Assembly (NCBI RefSeq): GCF_020510585.1
Contig: NZ_CP075190.1
Span: forward strand, 310,001-374,000
Length of the DNA stretch: 64,000 nt
Direction: 5' to 3'
Source of the DNA: Ferribacterium limneticum
GTDB lineage: Bacteria; Pseudomonadota; Gammaproteobacteria; Burkholderiales; Rhodocyclaceae
The position numbers were made by a program, and so were the translations under genes. Below the pieces are notes generated by a model. The model saw only the letters and a list, made by a program, of their open reading frames with translations. It was not told the origin of the DNA and ran no database searches. Numbering within the stretch: position 1 is the stretch's first letter; the number at the start of each line of letters is the position of its first letter. Shown here piece after piece: positions 52,789 through 60,641 of the stretch.

Positions 52789-54024
52789 ATGATGCAATGC
52801 ACAAAAATACTCGCTTTCGCTTTGGGCATGGGCGCGACGCTGGCCGTCGCGCAGCCCGAATTCGATCTGCCGAAACTGGAGGCGCTGGCCTTGTCGTCGA
52901 GTCGCGCCGTGCTGTCGGCGCGCGACCAGATTACAGCGGCGCGCTATGCGGTTGATAGCGCCGGCGCCTTTCCCAATCCCGAACTGGAATATCTCGGAGG
53001 GACGTCGCGCAGCCGCGGCGTCGGCGGCAATACCGGCGACGCACGTAGCGTTACGCTGACTCAGCCGCTCGATATGCCGTGGCGGCGGGCGGCGCGGATT
53101 GGTGCGGCGGAGGCCGGTCTGGAGTCGACGACGGCAGCGGTCAGGGCCTTTGAGGCAGATACGCTGGCCCGCCTGCGCCTGCGTTATTTTGAGGTCTTGC
53201 GGCGCGATGTTGAGCTGAGCAATACGCGTGAAGATCTGGCGGCCATGGAGAGTGTGCGCTCGCGTATCGCGTTGCGTGTCGAAACCGGCGAGGCTCCGCG
53301 CTTCGAGTTGATCAAGGCTGACGCCGAGTTGCTGAACGTTCAGAAAATCGCCCAGGCGGCCGGTTTTCGCGGTGAGCAGGCGCGTTCGCAATTGCGCCAG
53401 AGTGTAGGCGGAGCCTTGCCCAACGACTTTACGCTGAGCGGCCGCTTGCGGGACGTTCCGGAACTGCCCCCGCTGGATGGCTTGCGCAAACAATTGGCCG
53501 AAACCAGCCCGGATTTGGCGCGTGCGCGCTCCGAAATGGTGCGTGCCCAGCATCTGCTTGATCTCGAACGTCGCCAACGCTGGCCCAATGTGGCCCTGAA
53601 AGCGGGTATGGAAGAGGATCCCGATACGCGCGCCAACAAGCTCGGTGTTGTCGTGTCTATTCCTTTGTGGGACCGCCGTAGCGGCCCGGTGGGCGAAGCC
53701 TCGGCGCAGTTGTCGCGGGCCCGCCATGAGTTGGCAGCACAGGAGTTTTCCCTGGCCCAGCAGCTTGAAATAGCCTTCCAGCAATATGAAATTGCCCAGG
53801 CTCAGGTCGTCGCGCTGGAGTCCGGCATTCTCATGCAGGCCGAAGCGGCGGTGAAGGTGGCGGAGGCCGCCTATCGTTTTGGCGAACGTGGCTTTCTCGA
53901 AGTGCTCGATGCGCAGCGGGTTTTCCGCGCCGCGCGCGCCGAGCTGATTACGGCTCGCTATGAACTGGCTTCGGCCTGGGTAGAAATTGAACGACTACGG
54001 GCAATCCCCGGAGGAAAAGAATAA
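52789..54024 (+). CDS. TolC-family outer-membrane component of a metal efflux RND system (CzcC-like)
   Basis: A 411-residue outer-membrane factor. Signal peptide residues are 1-21 (MMQCTKILAFALGMGATLAV). Two long coiled-coil repeats (about 25-200 and 225-405) give the periplasmic alpha-barrel; landmarks are FPNPELEYLGG (about 56-66), WPNVALKAGMEEDPDTRANK and SIPLWDRRSGP (about 285-296). It forms the tunnel for export across the outer membrane together with the adaptor and pump downstream. No Shine-Dalgarno is evident. The adaptor's ATG overlaps its stop by one base. Confidence 0.88.
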   Translation: MMQCTKILAFALGMGATLAVAQPEFDLPKLEALALSSSRAVLSARDQITAARYAVDSAGAFPNPELEYLGGTSRSRGVGGNTGDARSVTLTQPLDMPWRRAARIGAAEAGLESTTAAVRAFEADTLARLRLRYFEVLRRDVELSNTREDLAAMESVRSRIALRVETGEAPRFELIKADAELLNVQKIAQAAGFRGEQARSQLRQSVGGALPNDFTLSGRLRDVPELPPLDGLRKQLAETSPDLARARSEMVRAQHLLDLERRQRWPNVALKAGMEEDPDTRANKLGVVVSIPLWDRRSGPVGEASAQLSRARHELAAQEFSLAQQLEIAFQQYEIAQAQVVALESGILMQAEAAVKVAEAAYRFGERGFLEVLDAQRVFRAARAELITARYELASAWVEIERLRAIPGGKE

Positions 54025-54057
54025 TGAAAAAAGCCCTATTTTTGCTGTTGACCGTAG
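54021..54057 (-). repeat. Possible degenerate copy of the 37-bp repeat in the adaptor signal peptide
   Basis: GTTGACCGTAGCAA with a T5 tract upstream matches the reverse of the element, including the CCGTAGCAA ending shared with copies 11 and 16. The first half is not well kept. It may be chance. Confidence 0.35.
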
Positions 54058-55163
54058 CAACACTGGCCGGCTGCAATCAGGAGAATGACAAATCGGCTGC
54101 GCAGCAGGTGCGCGATCCCTTGAGCGTCACGCCCTCGCCGGAACTGCTCGATCAGCTCAAGTTGAGCGCGGTCAGCACTCAGCCCGTGGCCGAAACGTTG
54201 CGCGTCAGCGGACGTATCGATTTTGACGAGCAACGTCTCGCCCGCATTGGTGCCACGGTGACGGGCCGGGTAACGGATATCGACGCCCTGCTTGGTCAGA
54301 GTGTCAAAAAGGGTGAAATTCTCGCCAAGTTGAACAGCAGTGAATTGTCCAGCCAGCAACTGGCTTATCTCAAGGCACGGGCTCAGCTCGAGCTGAATCG
54401 GCGCAATGCCGAACGCGCCAAGGCCTTGTTTGAGGCTGACGTGATCGGTGCGGCCGAACTGCAGCGCCGGGAAAGCGAATACCAGATTTCGAAGGCGGAA
54501 ACCCGGGCGGCCAGCGATCAGTTGCAGTTGCTGGGCGTCAGCACGGCGGCCATTGATCGTCTGGGCAAGCAGGGCGAGGTCAATTCCGTGACGCCGGTCG
54601 TGGCGACCTTGAATGGCGTCGTCGTTGAACGCAAGTTGGCGCAGGGACAGGTTGTGCAACCGGCCGATTCCTTGTTTGTCGTCGCCGATCTGTCGCGCCT
54701 GTGGGCCGTGGCGCAGGTGCCGGAACAGCAGGTCAGTCAGGTCAAGACCGGACAGTCGGTGAGTATCGAAGTGCCCGCGCTGGGCCATGAAAAGCTCGTC
54801 GGCAAGCTGATTTTTGTCGGTCAGACCATCGACCCGGAGACGCGCACGGTCTTGGTTCGCACCGAACTGGATAACCGCGATGGCCGCCTCAAACCGGCCA
54901 TGCTGGCTTCGATGCTGATCGAAGCCAAGCCGGTCGAGCGGCTGGTCGTGCCAGCCAGCGCCATCGTTCGTGAAAATGACGAGGACAACGTTTTTATCGC
55001 CGAGGGCGATGGCGCCTTCCGTTTGGCCAAGGTCAAACTGGGTCCCGAACAGGGTGGGGTGCGTGTTGTTTTGTCAGGTCTCAAAGGCGGGGAAAAACTC
55101 GTGGTCGACGGCGCTTTTCACCTGAACAACGAGCGTAATCGCAAGGAAATGGAGGGATCGTGA
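54024..55163 (+). CDS. RND efflux periplasmic adaptor (CzcB-like) lipoprotein
   Basis: A 379-residue membrane-fusion protein. The lipobox LAGC (Cys17) in LLLTVATLAGCNQ indicates a lipid-anchored adaptor. It has a barrel-sandwich (lipoyl) domain split around a helical hairpin: GRVTDIDALLGQSVKKGEIL (about 81-100), hairpin about 105-170, then VVATLNGVVVERKLAQGQVV (about 192-211). Beta-barrel and membrane-proximal domains follow. The His/Met-rich metal-binding extensions of some CzcB/CusB proteins are absent. It links the pump to the TolC-type channel and overlaps the pump start by 4 bases. Confidence 0.9.
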   Translation: MKKALFLLLTVATLAGCNQENDKSAAQQVRDPLSVTPSPELLDQLKLSAVSTQPVAETLRVSGRIDFDEQRLARIGATVTGRVTDIDALLGQSVKKGEILAKLNSSELSSQQLAYLKARAQLELNRRNAERAKALFEADVIGAAELQRRESEYQISKAETRAASDQLQLLGVSTAAIDRLGKQGEVNSVTPVVATLNGVVVERKLAQGQVVQPADSLFVVADLSRLWAVAQVPEQQVSQVKTGQSVSIEVPALGHEKLVGKLIFVGQTIDPETRTVLVRTELDNRDGRLKPAMLASMLIEAKPVERLVVPASAIVRENDEDNVFIAEGDGAFRLAKVKLGPEQGGVRVVLSGLKGGEKLVVDGAFHLNNERNRKEMEGS

Positions 55164-58100
55164 TCGAGTCCCTCGTCCGTGGGGCGCTCAAGCAGCGCCT
55201 GATCGTCGCGGTGATCGCCACCGTCCTTTTCTTTTTCGGGCTCGATGCGGCGCGGAAGCTGTCGGTCGATGCCTTCCCCGATGTGACCAACGTTCAGGTC
55301 CAGATCGCTACCGAAGCCACCGGCCGTTCGCCGGAAGAGGTCGAGCGTTTTGCCACGGTGCCGCTTGAGGTGGCGATGACCGGCCTGCCTGGGCTGGAGG
55401 AGATGCGCTCGCTGAACAAGCCGGGCCTGTCGCTGATCACGCTGGTTTTCAACGACAAGACGGATGTCTATTTCGCCCGCCAACTTGTCATGGAACGCCT
55501 GCTTGAAGTCGGTTCGCGCCTGCCGGCAGGGATTACGCCGGTGCTTGGGCCGGTATCGACCGGTCTTGGTGAAGTCTATCAATACACGCTGGAGCGGCCC
55601 GATGACGGTGACCGGACCCTGAGCGTGGACGAGTTGATGAAGCGCCGCGTCGCCCAGGACTGGGTGGTGCGCCCCTTGTTGCGCTCGATTCCGGGAGTCG
55701 CCGAGATCAATTCACAGGGCGGCTACGCCAAGCAGTATCAGGTGCTGGTCAATCCCGACAAGCTGCGCCACTTCGGGCTCAGCGTCGCCGACGTCTATCA
55801 GGCGGTCGGTCGTAACAATGCCAATGCCGGTGGCGGTGTCTTGCCGCAATACGCTGAGCAATACCTGATCCGCGGCGTCGGGCTGGTGCGCGATCTCGAA
55901 GACCTGCGCGCCATCGTGCTCAAGGAAAAGGATGGCGTGCCGGTTTACGTGCGCGATGTGGCTGACGTGCAGATCGGTCACGATGTCCGCCAGGGCGCCG
56001 TGATCAAGAACGGGACGACCGAGGCGGTCGGCGGCGTGGTCATGATGATCGCCGGCGGCAACGCCAAGGAGGTGGTCAGCCGGGTCAAGGCGCGGGTCGA
56101 GGAAATCAACCGCAAGGGCATGCTGCCCGATGGCCTGAAGATCGCCCCGTATTACGACCGTTCGGAGCTGGTCGATGCAGCCTTGTGGACGGTGACCAAA
56201 GTGCTGCTCGAAGGCGTCGCGCTGGTTGTCGTTGTGCTCTTTCTGTTCCTCGGCGATGTCCGCTCCTCGCTGATCGTCGTTGGTACGCTGGTCCTGACGC
56301 CGTTGCTGACCTTCATGGCGATGAACAAGCTGGGTATTTCGGCCAATCTGATGTCGCTGGGTGGTCTGGCCATCGCCATCGGCCTGATGGTCGACGGTTC
56401 GGTGGTCGTCGTTGAAAACGCCTACCTGCAACTTGGCCGTCATGCCAAGAGCGGCGAGAGCCAGTTGCGGGTCATCCTGCGCGCCGTGGTCGAGGTGGCG
56501 ACGCCAGTCATCTTCGGCGTTGGCATCATCATTCTCGTCTTCCTGCCGCTGATGACCTTGCAGGGCATGGAGGGCAAGATGTTTGCGCCGCTGGCCTACA
56601 CGATTGCCATTGCCCTGGCCATTTCGCTGGTGTTGTCGATGACGCTGACGCCGGTGATGTCGACCTACCTGCTCAAGCCGCCGGCCCACGATGGTGACCA
56701 CGACACCAAGCTGATCGCCGCCATGAAGCGCCGCTACCTCAAGATGCTGCACTGGACCCTGGGCAACGAGCGCAAGACGGTGATTCTGGCCGTCGGCGCC
56801 TTTATTCTGACGGTGGGTACGCTGCCTTTCCTGGGCACGGCCTTCATTCCGGAAATGAAGGAAGGTTCGGTTGTGCCGGGTATCAATCGGGTGCCCAACA
56901 TCTCGCTCGACGAGTCGATCAAGATGGAAATGGAGGCCATGCGCCTGGTCATGCAGGTGCCGGGTGTCAGGTCGGCGGTGTCCGGTGTTGGTCGCGGCGA
57001 ATCGCCGGCCGACCCGCAGGGGCCGAACGAGTCGACCCCCATCGTCAGCCTGAAACCCCGTAGCGAATGGCCTTCCGGCTGGACGCAGGAGGACATTCAG
57101 GACGCCATGCGCGAGAAACTGAAGGTGCTGCCGGGTGTGCAGGTGGTCATGGCCCAGCCGATTTCCGATCGTGTCGATGAAATGGTTACCGGTGTGCGCT
57201 CCGACATTGCCGTCAAGGTCTTTGGCGACGATCTTGATCAATTGAAGAAGATTGCCGGCCAGATCGGCAAGGTCGCCCAGACCTTGCAGGGGGCGCAGGA
57301 TTTGCGCATCGAGCGGATCAGCGGGCAGCAGTATTTGTCCATTGAAATCGACCGGCAGGCCATCGCCCGGCTTGGGCTGAACGTTTCCGATGTTAATGAC
57401 CTGCTAGAAACAGCGGTCGGCGGCAAGGTGGCGACCGAGATTTTCGAGGGCGAACGGCGCTTCCCGGGAGTGGTGCGTTTGCCGGAAAGCTTCCGCAACA
57501 ACGTCGAGGCGATTTCGAACATCCTGATCACTTCGCGCAATGGTGCCCAGGCGCGCTTGGCCGACGTGGCGAAAATCAGCGTCATGGATGGCCCGGCGCA
57601 GATTTCGCGCGAGCTGGGCAAGCGGCGTATCGTCGTCGGCGTCAACGTCAAGGATCGCGACCTCGGCAGTTTCGTCGCCGAGTTGCAGCAGAAGGTAGAT
57701 GGCCAGATCAAGTTGCCGGACGGCTATTATCTGGAGTGGGGCGGTCAGTTCCAGAACATGGAGCGGGCGCTCGGGCACCTGAAGATCATCATCCCGATCA
57801 CCATCGCGGCGATTTTCTTCCTGCTCTTCCTGCTCTTCAATTCCCTGCGTTTCGCCACGCTGATCATCACCGTCCTGCCTTTTGCTTCCATTGGCGGCAT
57901 CATCGGCCTCTTCGTCAGCGGCGAATACCTGTCGGTGCCAGCCTCGGTGGGGTTCATTGCGCTGTGGGGTATCGCGGTGCTCAACGGCGTCGTGCTGGTG
58001 TCCTACATCCGGGGGCTGCGCGACCAGGGACGCAGTGTGCGCGACGCGGTGGTCGAGGGCGCCACGCTGCGTTTCCGGCCGGTCATGATGACGGCGACCG

Positions 58101-58270
58101 TCGCCATGCTCGGCCTGATTCCCTTCCTGTTTTCGAGCGGGCCGGGTTCCGAGGTGCAGCGTCCGCTGGCCATCGTGGTGATTGGTGGCCTGATTACCTG
58201 TACCCTGCTGACGCTGCTCGTTTTGCCCACCATTTACCGCTGGTTTGACGATGAAGAGGTCGAAGCATGA
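55160..58270 (+). CDS. Heavy-metal efflux RND pump (CzcA/CusA family)
   Basis: A 1036-residue inner-membrane proton-driven pump, the normal length for the HME group. It has twelve helices, beginning with LIVAVIATVLFFFGLDAARK, and two large periplasmic loops. The fourth helix reads AIAIGLMVDGSVVVVENAYL (about 400-420). It has the MVDG Asp and VEN Glu used for proton relay, but not the Asp-Phe-Gly start of Zn/Co/Cd pumps nor the Ala pattern of CusA Cu/Ag pumps, so metal specificity is open. GTG start at 55160 after GGAGGG, overlapping the adaptor stop. A PII-like gene overlaps its end. Confidence 0.92.
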   Translation: MIESLVRGALKQRLIVAVIATVLFFFGLDAARKLSVDAFPDVTNVQVQIATEATGRSPEEVERFATVPLEVAMTGLPGLEEMRSLNKPGLSLITLVFNDKTDVYFARQLVMERLLEVGSRLPAGITPVLGPVSTGLGEVYQYTLERPDDGDRTLSVDELMKRRVAQDWVVRPLLRSIPGVAEINSQGGYAKQYQVLVNPDKLRHFGLSVADVYQAVGRNNANAGGGVLPQYAEQYLIRGVGLVRDLEDLRAIVLKEKDGVPVYVRDVADVQIGHDVRQGAVIKNGTTEAVGGVVMMIAGGNAKEVVSRVKARVEEINRKGMLPDGLKIAPYYDRSELVDAALWTVTKVLLEGVALVVVVLFLFLGDVRSSLIVVGTLVLTPLLTFMAMNKLGISANLMSLGGLAIAIGLMVDGSVVVVENAYLQLGRHAKSGESQLRVILRAVVEVATPVIFGVGIIILVFLPLMTLQGMEGKMFAPLAYTIAIALAISLVLSMTLTPVMSTYLLKPPAHDGDHDTKLIAAMKRRYLKMLHWTLGNERKTVILAVGAFILTVGTLPFLGTAFIPEMKEGSVVPGINRVPNISLDESIKMEMEAMRLVMQVPGVRSAVSGVGRGESPADPQGPNESTPIVSLKPRSEWPSGWTQEDIQDAMREKLKVLPGVQVVMAQPISDRVDEMVTGVRSDIAVKVFGDDLDQLKKIAGQIGKVAQTLQGAQDLRIERISGQQYLSIEIDRQAIARLGLNVSDVNDLLETAVGGKVATEIFEGERRFPGVVRLPESFRNNVEAISNILITSRNGAQARLADVAKISVMDGPAQISRELGKRRIVVGVNVKDRDLGSFVAELQQKVDGQIKLPDGYYLEWGGQFQNMERALGHLKIIIPITIAAIFFLLFLLFNSLRFATLIITVLPFASIGGIIGLFVSGEYLSVPASVGFIALWGIAVLNGVVLVSYIRGLRDQGRSVRDAVVEGATLRFRPVMMTATVAMLGLIPFLFSSGPGSEVQRPLAIVVIGGLITCTLLTLLVLPTIYRWFDDEEVEA

Positions 58271-58605
58271 AAGAAATCAAGGCTGTCATTCGCCCCAACA
58301 AACTGGCGGATTTGCGCGACGCCCTGGTGCTGCTGCCCGGTTTTCCCGGCATGACGGTGACCAAGGTGGAGGGTTGCAGCGCCCCGTCGCGCCATGTGCC
58401 GGCGCGGACCAAGATCAAGGACGAACTGACCGATTACACGCCCAAGGTGCGCGTCGAAATCGTCGCGCCGGATGAGGTGGCCGAGGCCATCTTCGAGCGT
58501 ATTACCGAGGTGGCGAAGACCGGCCATTATGGTGACGGCCTGGTGTGGATCACCGATATCCATCGGGCCGCTTTCATTTTCAAGACGACACCCGGGCCCG
58601 AATAA
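58267..58605 (+). CDS. PII-like protein of the heavy-metal-efflux-associated group (PII-NG type)
   Basis: A 112-residue PII-fold protein: MKEIKAVIRPNKLADLRDAL, a T-loop region with PSRHVPARTKIKDELTDYTP and KVRVEIVAPDEVAEAIFERI, then AKTGHYGDGLVWITDIHRAA. The T-loop lacks the uridylylated Tyr of GlnB, and the usual GxxRGxxER is replaced. PII paralogues genetically linked to CzcA/CusA pumps form a separate group (PII-NG, as I recall the literature). The ATGA overlap with the pump implies coupled synthesis and, by analogy with GlnK-AmtB, possible direct gating of the pump. Ligand unknown. Confidence 0.85.
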   Translation: MKEIKAVIRPNKLADLRDALVLLPGFPGMTVTKVEGCSAPSRHVPARTKIKDELTDYTPKVRVEIVAPDEVAEAIFERITEVAKTGHYGDGLVWITDIHRAAFIFKTTPGPE

Positions 58606-58727
58606 TCGTCATGACCTGACTATTACTTTTGTCAGGTGTGGAGGATTTCACAGGCGGAGTTGGCTGGCTTTCTTAAAATTCGGACTTGAATATTTGCCCC
58701 GCTCGGGGCCAGGTCAGTCGGAATTTT

Positions 58728-59342
58728 ATGGAAAACATGGTCAATCCGGGTTTCAGCAGAACCCTGATGTCACCGCTGGAGCTGCAGGAAGGCATTGCCA
58801 GCCTGTCGCGCGGCGCCTATTTCAAGGAGGCGCCGCTCGACATGATGCTGAGCATCCTGACCGAGTCGGCGGCGCAGATGTCCGGTGTCGAGCGCGTCAG
58901 CATCTGGGCGCTCACCAACCAGCATCAGGAACTGCTTTGCCTTGACCTGTTCGAGCTGTCGCCACGGCGCCACAGTAAAGATCAGCGTATCCATGCCCGC
59001 CAGTATCCGTTCTACTTCCAGGCATTGCGGGCCGGTAGCTGCATTGCGGCTGACGATGCCTACAAGCATCCATTGACCGCCGAATTTGCTGCCGATTACC
59101 TGCCCCATCATGGCGTGACGGCCATGCTTGATACCCCAATTCACATTCGCGGCGAGTTGCAGGGCGTGCTCTGTCTCGAGCAGGTTGGCTCGCGTCAACC
59201 GTGGACGTCGGCACACGGGCTGTTTGCCCAGGCGGTGGCCAATCTGGTAACGCTGGCCTTGGTTGAGTACGAGGCGGAAGAAGCGAAGCTTCAAGCCCGT
59301 GCCGTCGGCGAACAGCTACGCGCCGTCAGCGGTGCGCGCTGA
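58728..59342 (+). CDS. GAF-domain protein
   Basis: A 204-residue cytoplasmic protein, essentially a single GAF domain (about 25-190). Landmarks are LDMMLSILTESAAQMSGVER (about 37-56), VSIWALTNQHQELLCLDLFE (about 57-76), IAADDAYKHPLTAEFAADYL (about 106-125) and TPIHIRGELQGVLCLEQVG (about 137-155). No output domain follows, so it could be a small-molecule or redox sensor that acts through a partner. ATG 58728 is chosen over an upstream TTG. A repeat copy separates its end from the convergent gene. Confidence 0.8.
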   Translation: MENMVNPGFSRTLMSPLELQEGIASLSRGAYFKEAPLDMMLSILTESAAQMSGVERVSIWALTNQHQELLCLDLFELSPRRHSKDQRIHARQYPFYFQALRAGSCIAADDAYKHPLTAEFAADYLPHHGVTAMLDTPIHIRGELQGVLCLEQVGSRQPWTSAHGLFAQAVANLVTLALVEYEAEEAKLQARAVGEQLRAVSGAR

Positions 59343-59346
59343 CGAC

Positions 59347-59383
59347 ATTTCAATTTTGGCCGAAATTACCGGTTGACCGTAGC
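59347..59383 (-). repeat. Dispersed repeat, copy 16, supplying a stop codon
   Basis: On the minus strand: CTACGGTCAACCGG, TAATTT, spacer CGGCC, AAAATTGAAAT. The TAA in the A/T tract is the stop of the minus-strand gene, whose last residues TVNR are encoded by the core. It lies between convergent genes. Confidence 0.92.
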
Positions 59384-60118
59384 AATGGTGGTGCCGAGTG
59401 CTTCGAGCCGGTTTTGCACTTCCAGGCGGACGGCGGGGCTATCGAGGTCGGCAGCATTCCGGTTGATGCAGTCGGATAGCTGTCGAGCGAGATGCATGAC
59501 GCCCCAAATTTCGAGCAGTTCGGCCTGTTGGGCCAGCTTGAGCGCTTCCGTGGTCAGGGCGTAGGCATCCGGCGGCAGGGCGGCCAGGGCATCGTGCATC
59601 AACTGGATTTGCTCGCTGGCTTCATCGACGAATAGTTGGTCGAGAACGGCCGAGCGCTCGTCGGCGTTCGTCGCCTTGGCGCATGCCTCGAGGCGTCCGG
59701 CGAAGTGGCCGGAGCGCTCGGGGAAGGCAGGGTGCTCAAGGCCCTCGGCTTCACTCAGGCATTCGATGGCGGCGCTCATGGCGGCAATCAGGCGAGGCGG
59801 CAGAACATTTTCTTCGAGACGGTCGGCAGCGCTGGCCAGTGATTCGCCGAGACGCAGGCAGTTGGCATCGGCGGTTTCGATGGCGATGGCGTAGAGCCCG
59901 AAAATGGCCGGTCGAATATCGTCGGCGCCGGCGCCATGGCGCTCGGACCACGCCATGGCAAGCCGTTTGCCGGCAGCAATCCAGCGCTCATTGAGCTTCG
60001 GATCGAAGCGCGCCTTTCTGGGTGTGGCCACCCAGGGCAGGATCGCCGCGGTTGCCTCCAGCGTGGGGGCGAGCGCGGCGCGGGTTCCCTCGAGTTCGTG
60101 CTCGGGGATGTCAGCCAT
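59366..60118 (-). CDS. Hypothetical helical protein with possible degenerate HPt domain
   Basis: A 250-residue, almost wholly helical cytoplasmic protein. The region about 160-225 (LFVDEASEQIQLMHDALAAL, then TTEALKLAQQAELLEIWGVM) has the spacing of a histidine-phosphotransfer (HPt) domain. The position of the phospho-accepting His is occupied by Glu (TEALK instead of AHxLK), so it would not transfer phosphate. The N-terminal 150 residues are unassigned. The last four residues, TVNR, and the stop codon are encoded within repeat copy 16, suggesting the repeat replaced or trimmed the original C-terminus. Located 6 bases upstream of the VOC gene end on the same strand. Confidence 0.55.
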   Translation of the reverse strand: MADIPEHELEGTRAALAPTLEATAAILPWVATPRKARFDPKLNERWIAAGKRLAMAWSERHGAGADDIRPAIFGLYAIAIETADANCLRLGESLASAADRLEENVLPPRLIAAMSAAIECLSEAEGLEHPAFPERSGHFAGRLEACAKATNADERSAVLDQLFVDEASEQIQLMHDALAALPPDAYALTTEALKLAQQAELLEIWGVMHLARQLSDCINRNAADLDSPAVRLEVQNRLEALGTTIATVNR

Positions 60119-60124
60119 TTTGAC

Positions 60125-60601
60125 TTATTGGGCGGCCAGCTTGGCGAAGGCCGAGACGACTTCCGGCGGCGCCTGAACGAGTTCGATCAGCACGCCTTCG
60201 CCGCCAATCGGGAATTCATCATTGCCCTTCGGATGCAGGAAGGTGATGTCGAAACCGGCCGCGCCCTTGCGGATGCCGCCCGGGGCAAAACGTACGCCGT
60301 TGGCCGACAGCCATTCGACAGCCTTGGGCAGGTCGTCGATCCACAGGCCGACGTGGTTGAGCGGTGTGGCATGCACGGCCGGCTTCTTTTCCGGGTCGAG
60401 CGGCTGCATGAGGTCCACTTCAACCTTGAACGGGCCGGTGCCCATGGCGCAGATATCTTCGTCGACGTTTTCGCGCTCGGAAACGAAGGTGCTGGTGATT
60501 TCCAGGCCGAATTTTTCGACCCACAGGGTGCGCAATTTTTCCTTGGAAGGGCCGCCGATGGCGATTTGCTGGATGCCGAGAACCTTGAACGGACGTGTCA
60601 T
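60125..60601 (-). CDS. VOC (glyoxalase/bleomycin-resistance) superfamily protein
   Basis: A 158-residue metal-dependent fold protein built of two beta-alpha-beta-beta-beta modules. [20 protein letters not shown] (about 6-25) opens the first and [20 protein letters not shown] (about 82-101) the second. The His in LNHVGLW and Glu in VLIELVQ are typical metal ligands. Relatives include lactoylglutathione lyases and methylmalonyl-CoA epimerases; the substrate here is not determined. ATG 60601 follows AGGAAT. The helical HPt-like gene lies just downstream and lgt upstream. Confidence 0.82.
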   Translation of the reverse strand: MTRPFKVLGIQQIAIGGPSKEKLRTLWVEKFGLEITSTFVSERENVDEDICAMGTGPFKVEVDLMQPLDPEKKPAVHATPLNHVGLWIDDLPKAVEWLSANGVRFAPGGIRKGAAGFDITFLHPKGNDEFPIGGEGVLIELVQAPPEVVSAFAKLAAQ

Positions 60602-60641
60602 GAGTCGATTCCTGTCGTGTAGTGGATAACGTAATCCATAA

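Noticed and set aside
55712..57241. A 509-codon frame antisense to the RND pump.
   Set aside because: His/Asp/Gln-rich shadow of a well-recognised pump gene; no ribosome site or family resemblance.
58614..58637. ACCTGAC...GTCAGGT hairpin after the PII-like gene as a terminator.
   Set aside because: Seven-base stem with a 10-base loop and no following T run; too weak to call.
731..59383. TTGACC inside every reverse-read repeat copy as a -35 promoter box.
   Set aside because: No consistent -10 box follows at 16-18 bases, and many copies lie between convergent genes where no promoter is needed.
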